Positions 56,826-64,000 of a DNA stretch of 64,000 nucleotides are shown here, in pieces (positions within the stretch are counted from its first letter, which is position 1; each line of letters begins with the position of its first letter). A model generated the notes under the pieces. It ran no database searches and was not told where the DNA came from. It saw only the letters and a program-made list of their open reading frames with translations. Origin of the DNA: Dietzia alimentaria 72 (lineage in GTDB: Bacteria > Actinomycetota > Actinomycetes > Mycobacteriales > Mycobacteriaceae); NCBI RefSeq assembly GCF_000226215.1, contig NZ_AGFF01000008.1:62001-126000 (forward strand), given 5' to 3'. The position numbers and the translations under genes were made by a program.

Positions 56826-57752
56826 TTACGAGCCGCTCAGTGCGGGGACCGACTCTAGTACGAGTTCGAGGTCCTCGGGGGTGGTGATTCCGTGCCGGGG
56901 CACGTCTCGCATCATCCGCTTGGCCAGCCCGACGAGTGCCCCGGAAGGCGGCAGTTCGACGAACATGTCGACCCCCAACTTGAGCATCGTCTGAGTGCAA
57001 AGGTCCCAGCGGACTGGGTTGGTGATCTGGTTGACCACGCGGTTCAGGGCGTCCCGGCCAGAGGTGACGACTACGCCGTCGGCGTTCGAGAGCAACGTCA
57101 GCTCGGGGTCGTTGACATCGGTCGCGTCGGCGAGCTCGCGGAACTCTTCGACGGCTGACCTCATGTGCTCGGTATGGAACGCGCCGGCGACTTCGAGTCG
57201 CCGGAGCCGTGCGCGGGCGGGGGGGTTCTGTTCCAACGCATCGCATGCCTCGAGTGGGCCGGCGGCGACGATCTGGCCGGCCCCGTTGCGGTTGGCCGGG
57301 GCCAGACCCGCGTTGTCGAGTGCGAGCAGCACGTCGGCCTCGACTCCGCCCAGGACGGCGATCATCCCGGTGGGGCGGTCAGCGCATGCGCGGGACATGG
57401 CGGCACCCCGTGCAGAGGCCAGCCGGAGAGCGTCGGCATCGGAGATCACACCGGCCACGGCGAGCGCGGCGATCTCACCGATGGAGTGGCCGGCAACGAT
57501 GGTGTCCGCAGGCACCTCGCCCCGACGACGAAGCTCGGCGGCCCCGAGGAGGGAGGCTGCGACGACAAGGGGCTGAGTCACCGAGGTGTCGGTGATCTCC
57601 TGGAGGGTCGCGGTGGTCCCGAGGCGCTCGAGGTGCAGTCCGCTTGACGCGGACCACTCGGCGAGACGGCCGGTGGCGCCGGGAAGCTCGAGCCATGGCG
57701 CGAGCATTCCGGCTTTCTGGGACCCTTGTCCTGGGGCGGTTAGGCAAAGCAC
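56826..57752 (-). CDS. fabD: Malonyl-CoA:ACP transacylase
   Basis: A 308-residue transacylase that loads malonyl groups onto ACP. N-terminal TAPGQGSQKAGMLAPWLELP, the nucleophile motif VAGHSIGEIAALAVAG, the Arg-containing ASARGAAMSRACA and the catalytic-His segment VAGAFHTEHMRSA are present. The start is GTG 57752. It is the first structural gene of the acp/accD cluster, behind a palindromic operator. Confidence 0.95.
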   Translation of the reverse strand: MLCLTAPGQGSQKAGMLAPWLELPGATGRLAEWSASSGLHLERLGTTATLQEITDTSVTQPLVVAASLLGAAELRRRGEVPADTIVAGHSIGEIAALAVAGVISDADALRLASARGAAMSRACADRPTGMIAVLGGVEADVLLALDNAGLAPANRNGAGQIVAAGPLEACDALEQNPPARARLRRLEVAGAFHTEHMRSAVEEFRELADATDVNDPELTLLSNADGVVVTSGRDALNRVVNQITNPVRWDLCTQTMLKLGVDMFVELPPSGALVGLAKRMMRDVPRHGITTPEDLELVLESVPALSGS

Positions 57753-57817
57753 GGTTATTAGACAACACGTCCGGGCCGGGTTCGGATGATGTTCTCACAG
57801 CCAGAAACTTGCCCCTG

Positions 57818-57839
57818 TTTTTGTAGGGTTCCCACAAAA
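57818..57839. promoter_or_regulatory. Probable MabR operator upstream of fabD
   Basis: The palindrome is TTTTTGT (57818-57824), nine bases, then ACAAAA (57834-57839); the centre AGGGTTCCC adds further symmetry. In mycobacteria MabR is reported to bind a TTTTGT-spacer-ACAAAA palindrome in front of fabD. Here it lies 66 bases upstream of the fabD start and just after the mabR gene. Confidence 0.7.
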
Positions 57840-57907
57840 GTCGAGTTGGCAGGACGTCCATCTGTTGCTGGGCCAGTTTCGTTACACCGTGGGGTGGGAG
57901 TGATTAT

Positions 57908-59161
57908 TTAGATCTCCTGTGAATGTCGTTCGGCGAACTTTCCGAGGACGAGCGCGATCCGCAGGACAAATGAGTCCCTCGCGTTGAGGGGATCGAAGGC
58001 CGTGATCTGGCTCACTCTTTTTAAGCGGTACCGAACGGTATTGGGATGTACGTACAACTCCCGTGCGCAGGCCTCGACGTGCCCACCGGAGTCCAGATAC
58101 GCCCTTAATGTCGCCTCAACCGAGCTGTCCGCGCCTCGAAGTGGGGTGACGATCCGCTCGACGAGCATGGCGGCCGCGCCCCTGTCACCGCCGAGAACCC
58201 GCTCGGGGAGGAGGTCGATCGCCGCCACCGGCCGCGGGGCGCCCGGCCATCCACTGACGGCGGTCGCGGCAGAGAGTGCCTCCGCCGCGCTGTCGGGTGC
58301 CTCGATCAGAGAACCCACGGTGTGTCCGTGCACCACGGGCGCCTCGTCGGAGAAGGCGTCGATGACCGGTGCGGGTATCGACGTCGAAGACTCGAGCGCC
58401 CCGGAGAGGATGACGACGAGGCGCGCGCCCTGCACCACGGCCAGCGCGTGCCGATCGGACGCGACAGCTGCTCGATGAACGGCGGGCACCGATGCCAGGC
58501 CCAGATCCTCGCGCGGCGTCCCCACTATGACCGTCGCCGGGGTGGTGGGATCCCAGTTCAGCGCGGAGGCGCCGGAAATGAGGTCGGCATGCCGGTCACC
58601 GCGCACGACGGCGTCGACGATCATCGCCTCCATGCGGGTGTCCCACGCGCCACGGTTCTCCGCTGCCGCCGCGTACACGGACGCGGCGGTGAAGCCCAGT
58701 TCGCGGCCGAACTTCAGCACGGCGGCGATCATCAGGCCGCGTTGGCGTTCGTTATGGGTGATCCGTGGCATCACCAACTCGAAATACTCAAGTGTCGACC
58801 GGACCAGCTGCACCGTCTGCTGCAAGGTCAGCCCCTGACCGAGCCCCTTGGGGAGCAGTTTGAAGCCCGCGATGGTGTCGGTGTGCGGGGCCTCGGGGTT
58901 ACGCATCCACGTGACGAAGTCACGCACGGCGCTCTGGATGATGAGCTGGATCTCCGCCCGCTGGTCCGCGGAGAGTTCGGCGAAGAACGGCAGCTCGAGT
59001 TCCAGAGCTCGAACGGCCTCGGTCGACAGGGTCCCCGAGTACCGGGTAATGCGCTTGAGCAGCGCATCGGAGACCGGACGCCGGTCCGGTGACGTCATTG
59101 AACGTCGCCGGACCGGCTGCGATCCGTCTGACCCGTCTCCGGGTTCGGTCAGCTCGGTCAC
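57908..59161 (-). CDS. mabR: PucR-family transcription regulator, MabR-like
   Basis: A 417-residue regulator with a PucR C-terminal [23 protein letters not shown] followed by [16 protein letters not shown]. The N-terminal RsbRD-like helical domain (residues about 35-170) and a central GGDEF-like fold are typical. Its place between aceE and fabD equals Rv2242 (MabR), which controls the FAS-II operon in response to long acyl-CoA. GTG 59161 overlaps the aceE stop (GTGA); ATG 59098 is an alternative. Regulation of the genes downstream is inferred. Confidence 0.88.
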   Translation of the reverse strand: MTELTEPGDGSDGSQPVRRRSMTSPDRRPVSDALLKRITRYSGTLSTEAVRALELELPFFAELSADQRAEIQLIIQSAVRDFVTWMRNPEAPHTDTIAGFKLLPKGLGQGLTLQQTVQLVRSTLEYFELVMPRITHNERQRGLMIAAVLKFGRELGFTAASVYAAAAENRGAWDTRMEAMIVDAVVRGDRHADLISGASALNWDPTTPATVIVGTPREDLGLASVPAVHRAAVASDRHALAVVQGARLVVILSGALESSTSIPAPVIDAFSDEAPVVHGHTVGSLIEAPDSAAEALSAATAVSGWPGAPRPVAAIDLLPERVLGGDRGAAAMLVERIVTPLRGADSSVEATLRAYLDSGGHVEACARELYVHPNTVRYRLKRVSQITAFDPLNARDSFVLRIALVLGKFAERHSQEI

Positions 59162-61953
59162 GCCACTCCGGGGTCCGTGGTGGGCTCGGGCGCAGCCATG
59201 ACGTCGTCGATCTGGTACTTGCGTGCGGCTTCCAGGAGGGTGCGCTTCTCCACGCTGCCCTCACGGACCAGGCCGGCGAGGACCGCCACGATGATCGACT
59301 CGGTGTCGGTGTTGAAGAACCTACGGGCGGCCGGGCGAGTGTCGGAGAACCCGAACCCGTCGCAGCCGAGCACGGTGAAGTCGCCGGGGACCCACGCACG
59401 GATCTGATCCGGGACCGCCTTCTGGAAGTCGCTCACGGCGACCTTCGGGCCCTCCGCGGACTCGAGCGCCGCAGTGACGAACGGAACCCGGGGCTGCTGG
59501 TCGGGGTGCCGCAACTCGTGTCGCTCGCTTTCGAAACCATCGCGCGCCAGCTCGGTCCACGACGTGGCGGACCACAGATCCGCAGCCACGTCCCATTCCT
59601 CGGCTAGGACGCGTTGGGCCTCGACCGCCGCGTACATCGCCACGCCGGACGCCAGGATCGACGCCTTGTGGGTGCCCGACTCCGCCTTGCGGAAGCGGTA
59701 CAGGCCCCGTAGCAGGGCGTCCGCGTCGAGGTCCTCCGGCTCGGGTGGCTGGGGGACCGGCTCGTTGTACAGGGTGATGTAGTAGGAGACATTGCGGTCG
59801 ATCCCGTCTGTCTCCGTCTCGTGCGCGGCACCCGGCCCGTACATCCGCTCGATGCCTGCCCGCACGATGTGGGCGACCTCGTAGGCCCAGGCCGGGTCGT
59901 AGGAGATGATCCCCGGGTTCGTCGCGGCGAGCAGCGGAGAGTGCCCGTCCATGTGTTGCAGTCCCTCACCGGTGAGCGTCGTGCGGCCGGCGGTCGCACC
60001 CAAGAGGAATCCTCGCGCGAGCTGGTCAGAGGCGGCCCAGATGCCGTCGCCGGTGCGCTGGAAACCGAACATCGAATAGAAGATGTACAGCGGGATCATG
60101 GGCTCGCCGTGGGTCGCGTACGCAGTGCCCGCCGCGGTGAACTCGGCCACCGACCCCGCTTCGCTGATCCCCTCGTGCATGATCTGGCCGTCTTTGGCCT
60201 CCTTGTAGCTCAGCATGAGGTCGTGGTCTACCGATGTGTAGTTCTGCCCGTGTGGGTTGTAGATCTTCAACGTCGGGAACCACGAGTCCATGCCGAACGT
60301 GCGTGCCTCGTCGGGGATGATCGGGACGAACCGGTCGCGCAGACCTTCGTCGCGCATCAGCTCCTTGGCCGTACGAACAAGCGCCATAGTCGTGGCTACC
60401 GCCTGCTTGCCCGATCCCTTGCGGAGAGATTTCAGTGAGTCGATGTTCGGGACCGACAGCGGGGTGAACGTCTGACGACGCTCCGGTACATGGCCGCCGA
60501 GGTCCGTCCTCCGCTCGAGCATGTAGCGGATCTCCGGTGAGTTGGGTCCCGGGTTGTAGTAAGGAGGCTGAGTCGGATCGGCCTCCAACTCCTCATCCGT
60601 GATGGGGATCTTCTGGGTGTCACGGAAGAGCTTGAGATCGTCGAGCGTCAGTTTTTTCATCTGGTGCGTCGCGTTGCGACCCTCGAAGTTCTGGCCCAAG
60701 CCGAAACCCTTGATGGTGTGCGCGAGGATGACCGTCGGCCGTCCGGTATGTTCCATCGCGGCTTTGTACGCGGCGTGGATCTTGCGGTAGTCATGCCCAC
60801 CGCGGCGCAGGGCCCAGATCTCGTCGTCGGTGATGTCCTCGACCAGCTTCGCGGTGCGGGGATCGCGCCCGAAGAAGTGCTCGCGGATCCAGGCGCCGTC
60901 GTTCGCGCGGAACGTCTGGTAGTCACCATCGGAGACGGAGTTCATCAGCGACACGAGGGCACCCTCGGTGTCCTTCTCGAACAGGGCGTCCCACTCGCGA
61001 CCCCAGACCACCTTGATGACGTTCCACCCGGCGCCGCTGAAGTACGACTCCAGTTCCTGGACGATCTGCCCGTTGCCGCGCACCGGCCCGTCGAGTCGCT
61101 GCAGGTTGCAGTTGATGACAAAAGTGAGGTTGTCCAGGGCATCGTTGGCGGCCACCTGAAGTGCCCCGCGCGACTCGACCTCGTCCATCTCGCCGTCGCC
61201 GAGAAACGCCCAGACGTGCTGCTGTGAGGTGTCGGTGATGCCCCGGTTGTGCAGGTAACGGTTGAACCGTGCCTGATAGATGGCGTTGAGGGGGCCGAGC
61301 CCCATGGAGACAGTGGGGAACTCCCAGAACTCGGGAAGTGAACGCGGATGGGGGTAGGACGGCAGGGAGCGTCCGGGGTGGCTCTTCTCCTGCCGAAAGC
61401 CGTCGAGGTCGTGCTCGCGGAGTCGACCCTCGAGGTAGGCGCGGGCATACATGCCGGGGGAGGCATGGCCCTGGAAGTAAATATGGTCGCCGCCGCCCGG
61501 GTGGTCCTTGCCGCGGAAGAAGTGGTTGTAGCCGACCTCGTAGAGGGGGGCGGCGCCTGCGTAGGTCGAAATGTGGCCACCCACACCGATCCCGGGCCGC
61601 TGCGCCCGGTGCACCATGATCGCCGCGTTCCACCGGATCCACCGGCGGTAGGTGCGCTCGATCGATTCGTCACCGGGGAATTCGGGCTCGCGGCTCGTGG
61701 GGATTGTGTTGACGTAGTCGGTCGAGGTGAGTGCGGGGAGGGGCACGCGCTGCTTGGAGGCCCTTTCGAGCAGTCTGAGCATGAGGTAGCGGGCCCGCTC
61801 GGGGCCGGCCTCCGCGAGCATCCCGTCGAGCGAGTCCATCCACTCCTGCGTTTCCTCGGGGTCCGAGTCCGCGAGGTAGGAGGCGACTCCTTCCCGTAGG
61901 ACCGGCACATTGGTGGGTGCGGAACCGTCCCTGGGGCCTGCGTTCTCGGTCAT
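59158..61953 (-). CDS. aceE: Pyruvate dehydrogenase E1 component, homodimeric
   Basis: A 931-residue thiamine diphosphate enzyme of the AceE type. The ThDP-binding motif is [20 protein letters not shown] followed by [23 protein letters not shown] and [20 protein letters not shown] are further signatures. It decarboxylates pyruvate and feeds acetyl groups into the complex. ATG 61953 has GAGGA upstream. Neighbour mabR overlaps its stop by four bases, so central carbon and fatty acid genes are transcriptionally linked, as in mycobacteria. Confidence 0.97.
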   Translation of the reverse strand: MTENAGPRDGSAPTNVPVLREGVASYLADSDPEETQEWMDSLDGMLAEAGPERARYLMLRLLERASKQRVPLPALTSTDYVNTIPTSREPEFPGDESIERTYRRWIRWNAAIMVHRAQRPGIGVGGHISTYAGAAPLYEVGYNHFFRGKDHPGGGDHIYFQGHASPGMYARAYLEGRLREHDLDGFRQEKSHPGRSLPSYPHPRSLPEFWEFPTVSMGLGPLNAIYQARFNRYLHNRGITDTSQQHVWAFLGDGEMDEVESRGALQVAANDALDNLTFVINCNLQRLDGPVRGNGQIVQELESYFSGAGWNVIKVVWGREWDALFEKDTEGALVSLMNSVSDGDYQTFRANDGAWIREHFFGRDPRTAKLVEDITDDEIWALRRGGHDYRKIHAAYKAAMEHTGRPTVILAHTIKGFGLGQNFEGRNATHQMKKLTLDDLKLFRDTQKIPITDEELEADPTQPPYYNPGPNSPEIRYMLERRTDLGGHVPERRQTFTPLSVPNIDSLKSLRKGSGKQAVATTMALVRTAKELMRDEGLRDRFVPIIPDEARTFGMDSWFPTLKIYNPHGQNYTSVDHDLMLSYKEAKDGQIMHEGISEAGSVAEFTAAGTAYATHGEPMIPLYIFYSMFGFQRTGDGIWAASDQLARGFLLGATAGRTTLTGEGLQHMDGHSPLLAATNPGIISYDPAWAYEVAHIVRAGIERMYGPGAAHETETDGIDRNVSYYITLYNEPVPQPPEPEDLDADALLRGLYRFRKAESGTHKASILASGVAMYAAVEAQRVLAEEWDVAADLWSATSWTELARDGFESERHELRHPDQQPRVPFVTAALESAEGPKVAVSDFQKAVPDQIRAWVPGDFTVLGCDGFGFSDTRPAARRFFNTDTESIIVAVLAGLVREGSVEKRTLLEAARKYQIDDVMAAPEPTTDPGVA

Positions 61954-62263
61954 GCTTTTCGTCCTCACTTCTGCGATTCCCTCTGCGGTGACCAGGTGGG
62001 GTCACGACGTTCGGTCGCGGTGCAGTTCCCGGGTCGCTGCGCATCCCGCGGGTGTGTGGCGGGTCGCGCGGCGGACTCGGTGCGGGCCGCCGTCGGCCCG
62101 CGTGTCCGATTGTGCCCCAAAGCGTGACGCTCGACACCCCCGTGCAGTTCTCCAGCGGATGAAATGGGCGGTAGGCGTTTCCCGTCGGAGGGTGCGCGGG
62201 TAGTGTTCCTGGTCAGCGAAAGACCGAACAGGTATTACACGGATATGAGGGAGGAACACCACG
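61954..62263. other. Divergent promoter region between aceE and the DUF3052 gene
   Basis: 310 bases without a credible ORF. GC-rich blocks near 62030-62110 and a more AT-rich stretch near 62210-62250 suggest promoters facing both ways. TATTAC at 62232-62237 could be a -10 for the DUF3052 gene. No operator palindrome was recognised. Confidence 0.4.
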
Positions 62264-62698
62264 GTGGTCGCCGCGGCGAACCAGCAGGACGGAGCGGACC
62301 AGGTAGCTGGTCAGCTCGAACTGACGGAAGGCATGCTCGTTCAGGAGGTCGGATGGGATTCCGACTGTGACGAGTCGATCAGCGAGGCCGTCGAGGACGC
62401 CGTCGGATCAGAGCTGCTGGAAGATGACACCGACGAGGTGGTCGACGCGGTGCTGCTCTGGTGGCGCAGCGGTGACGGCGACCTGGTCGACCGGCTCATG
62501 GACGTGGTGACGCCTCTGGCTGACGCCGGATCCGTGTGGGTCTTCACCCCCAAGACGGGGCTCGACGGTCACGTCGAACCGGCAGTGATCGCCGAGTCTG
62601 CCCAGACGGCGGGGATGCTCCAAACGCGTACTGCCGCGCTGGGGGACTGGGCGGGCAGCCGACTCACGTTGCGCAAGAACAGCGCGCCTCGAAAGTGA
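62264..62698 (+). CDS. DUF3052 family protein
   Basis: A 144-residue acidic protein. Landmarks are VQEVGWDSDCDESISEAVED, VDAVLLWWRSGDGDLVDRLM and GSVWVFTPKTGLDGHVEPAV. It is widespread in actinobacteria beside aceE, but its function is unknown; it has been noted as a possible binding partner in cell-wall regulons, which this sequence cannot test. GTG 62264 has GAGGGAGGAA upstream. It is transcribed away from aceE. Confidence 0.85.
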   Translation: MVAAANQQDGADQVAGQLELTEGMLVQEVGWDSDCDESISEAVEDAVGSELLEDDTDEVVDAVLLWWRSGDGDLVDRLMDVVTPLADAGSVWVFTPKTGLDGHVEPAVIAESAQTAGMLQTRTAALGDWAGSRLTLRKNSAPRK

Positions 62699-62704
62699 TC
62701 GTCG

Positions 62705-62748
62705 CCCCGGGCCGCACTCCTGCCTCGATGTGAGAGTGCGGCCCCGGG
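62705..62748 (+). terminator. Hairpin after the DUF3052 gene
   Basis: CCCCGGGCCGCACTC (62705-62719) pairs with GAGTGCGGCCCCGGG (62734-62748) with one slip. It lies just past the stop codon. There is no T-run, so termination efficiency is uncertain. Confidence 0.6.
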
Positions 62749-62794
62749 TGCGATAATCTAACCCGCGCCGGTGCGGTGATCCGCGTCGGCGCAC

Positions 62795-62867
62795 GCGCGC
62801 GTAGCTCAGCGGTTAGAGCTCTGGTTTTACACACCAGCGGTCGGGGGTTCGATTCCCTCCGCGCGCA
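62795..62867 (+). tRNA. tRNA-Val (anticodon TAC)
   Basis: A 73-nucleotide cloverleaf. Acceptor GCGCGCG/CGCGCGC, D arm GCTCAGCGGTTAGAGC, anticodon stem CTGGT/ACCAG with anticodon TAC, T arm GGGGGTTCGATTCCCTC with one mismatch, discriminator A. CCA is not encoded. It follows the DUF3052 gene by 96 bases. Confidence 0.96.
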
Positions 62868-62973
62868 CCCAGAGGTAAATCATGACCACCGGACGATGCT
62901 CCCTGGCGGGTGTGCCCAAGACGTTCCGCGAGAGGCTCAGGCCCCCGGAGGGGCCAGATGTCCTCGCGCTTAT

Positions 62974-63903
62974 CTAGCTCCGCAGTCGATCCGCTCGCTG
63001 GAAGGCACGCCGCTGCTCGGCGTCGTTTCGTTGACCGTAGCGGTCCTGCAGCGCGCGTCGGCGGGCCACGATCTCATCGTCGACACCGGTAATCGTGGAC
63101 GTGTCCTCGTCGGCGCCTGGGGCATCCGATCCCGTAGCACCCCCATTGTTGTGGTTCGCCGCTTCTTCGTCGTCGCGGCGCCGGGCTCGGAATTCGGCCC
63201 AGGCGAAGTAGAGGAGTGCTGCGGGTGCGAGCACGCCGAAGGTCAACCACTGCAGCCCGTAGGACAGGTAGGGGCCGTTCTCGATGCCGGGAATCGGCGC
63301 GGGAGTGAGCGATCCGGGTTGGTCGCCCGTCAGTTGCAGGTAGCCGTCTGTCACCACTGCGTGTCCGAGGGACGTGCCCAGAACAAGGGGATCCACCATG
63401 CGGACGGCAGGTATCCCGTCGATGCGAACAGGCTCCGCGTGACCAACCTCGGCTGTGCGGAGGCGGGCGGTGATGTCCACCTGGCCGGCCGGGGCGGCGG
63501 GGTAGTCCGGCACCGTATTGTTCTCGCCCACCGGTACGTAACCACGGTTGATCAGTATCTCAGGTCCGTCGACCGGCTCGAACACGGTAAGCACCTGGTA
63601 GACGGCCTCGCCGTCAACGGACCGCAGCCGCAACAATGCTTCCGCATCGGGCTGCCAACTCCCGGCGAGCGTGACCAGGCGCCACTCGCGTTCGGTGTAC
63701 GCCTGCGGACTGTTGACCACCTCGGCCAGGGGTGCTGGTGCAGCCTCGACGGATTCGGCCAATCGTGAGTTGCGGACGTCCAGATCCTCGCTCTTACCCA
63801 ACTGCCATGGGGCCAGAAGCGCAAAACAGGCCCAGGTGAACAGAATGACGGCCAGGAGGCCGAGCATCCACCCGGGGGTCAGGAAACGCCGCAGATTGCG
63901 CAT
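62974..63903 (-). CDS. SURF1 family protein
   Basis: A 309-residue membrane protein. Two membrane helices flank the SURF1 domain: GLLAVILFTWACFALLAPWQ at the N-terminus and LSYGLQWLTFGVLAPAALLY near residue 215. The external domain contains REWRLVTLAGSWQPDAEALL and a YVPVGENNT segment. SURF1 helps insert heme a into cytochrome c oxidase. A hydrophilic C-terminal tail follows. In M. tuberculosis the SURF1 gene (Rv2235) directly follows ptpA, as here. Confidence 0.9.
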   Translation of the reverse strand: MRNLRRFLTPGWMLGLLAVILFTWACFALLAPWQLGKSEDLDVRNSRLAESVEAAPAPLAEVVNSPQAYTEREWRLVTLAGSWQPDAEALLRLRSVDGEAVYQVLTVFEPVDGPEILINRGYVPVGENNTVPDYPAAPAGQVDITARLRTAEVGHAEPVRIDGIPAVRMVDPLVLGTSLGHAVVTDGYLQLTGDQPGSLTPAPIPGIENGPYLSYGLQWLTFGVLAPAALLYFAWAEFRARRRDDEEAANHNNGGATGSDAPGADEDTSTITGVDDEIVARRRALQDRYGQRNDAEQRRAFQRADRLRS

Positions 63904-63933
63904 GGTCTCAGGGTATCCGTCGTGGACGTTCAG

Positions 63934-63999
63934 CTATCGGAGCAGGTCTCGGACTTCGGCGACCAGGCCTGGCAGGGCAGCGTCGATCTGGAGCCGGGT
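63934..63999 (-). CDS. ptpA: Low-molecular-weight protein tyrosine phosphatase, C-terminal end
   Basis: Only the last 21 codons and a TAG stop (63934-63936) are in the window. The residues IDAALPGLVAEVRDLL fit the C-terminal helix of PtpA-type phosphatases (LPGL segment), and the order ptpA-SURF1 is conserved in mycobacteria. The catalytic P-loop lies outside, so the call rests on synteny plus this short match. Confidence 0.55.
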   Translation of the reverse strand, partial: TRLQIDAALPGLVAEVRDLLR

Positions 64000-64000
64000 G

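Noticed and set aside
1-64000. CRISPR arrays
   Set aside because: No regularly spaced direct repeats were seen; the only dense repeats are the PAKKA coding tract, the DnaJ/TPM glycine tracts and the IS ends.

Overview
The window is high-GC actinobacterial chromosome, almost certainly from the Mycobacteriales (Corynebacteriales). Gene order follows Mycobacterium tuberculosis over long stretches: nadD-rsfS-gpgP-degV-comEA-comEC-holA with rpsT and lepA; recO-uppS, smtB-zur and glyS; dgt, a TPM-domain protein and dnaG; accD-acpP-fabD-mabR-aceE; and SURF1-ptpA. A wax ester synthase/DGAT, a diaminopimelate dehydrogenase and the apparent absence of FAS-II ketosynthases at the acpP locus make a Dietzia-like organism my best guess. 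The genus is inference from gene content and is not proven by the sequence.

Bases 1-41,400 are mostly housekeeping. They hold the end of proA, a MoxR/VWA pair, the nadD operon, competence-like comEA/comEC, holA, rpsT, an orphan PemK/MazF-like toxin diverging from an EthD-like gene, lepA, a TSUP transporter, an M3 peptidase and two very small membrane proteins. Next come a WS/DGAT with a histone-like Lys/Ala tail, hemW-hrcA-dnaJ-rsmE-phoH-ybeY-CBS protein-era as a tightly overlapping series, recO-uppS, the smtB-zur metalloregulators, glyS, a YdcF protein, dgt, a TPM protein with a serine hydrolase, dnaG (lacking most canonical zinc ligands), tRNA-Asn, an LppP/LprE-like lipoprotein, ddh and a type-B carboxylesterase.

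Bases 41,406-51,569 form an accessory island. It starts in a tRNA with anticodon CAU, whose 3' half overlaps the tail of a truncated large serine recombinase. It then holds a Schlafen/AlbA_2-type gene split by an IS30-family element, a small membrane protein whose last codons are displaced by an IS21-family element, a 1008-residue PHP plus SMC/ABC-type ATPase of the TrlF kind, and a double-HTH protein. Both insertions leave target duplications (5 and 8 bases), so both interrupted genes can be reconstructed exactly. The ATPase is visibly less GC-rich than the flanks. The island looks like a decaying integrative element with a defence-like cargo, and TrlF is the most interesting intact gene in it.

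Bases 51,600-64,000 return to core chromosome: an HSL-type esterase, a beta-lactamase-like serine hydrolase, a DUF3145 protein, and the fatty/mycolic acid cluster accD6-acpP-fabD-mabR-aceE. A palindrome upstream of fabD matches the MabR operator pattern, yet no kasA or kasB lies between acpP and accD. The end holds a DUF3052 gene, tRNA-Val(UAC), SURF1 and the last codons of ptpA.
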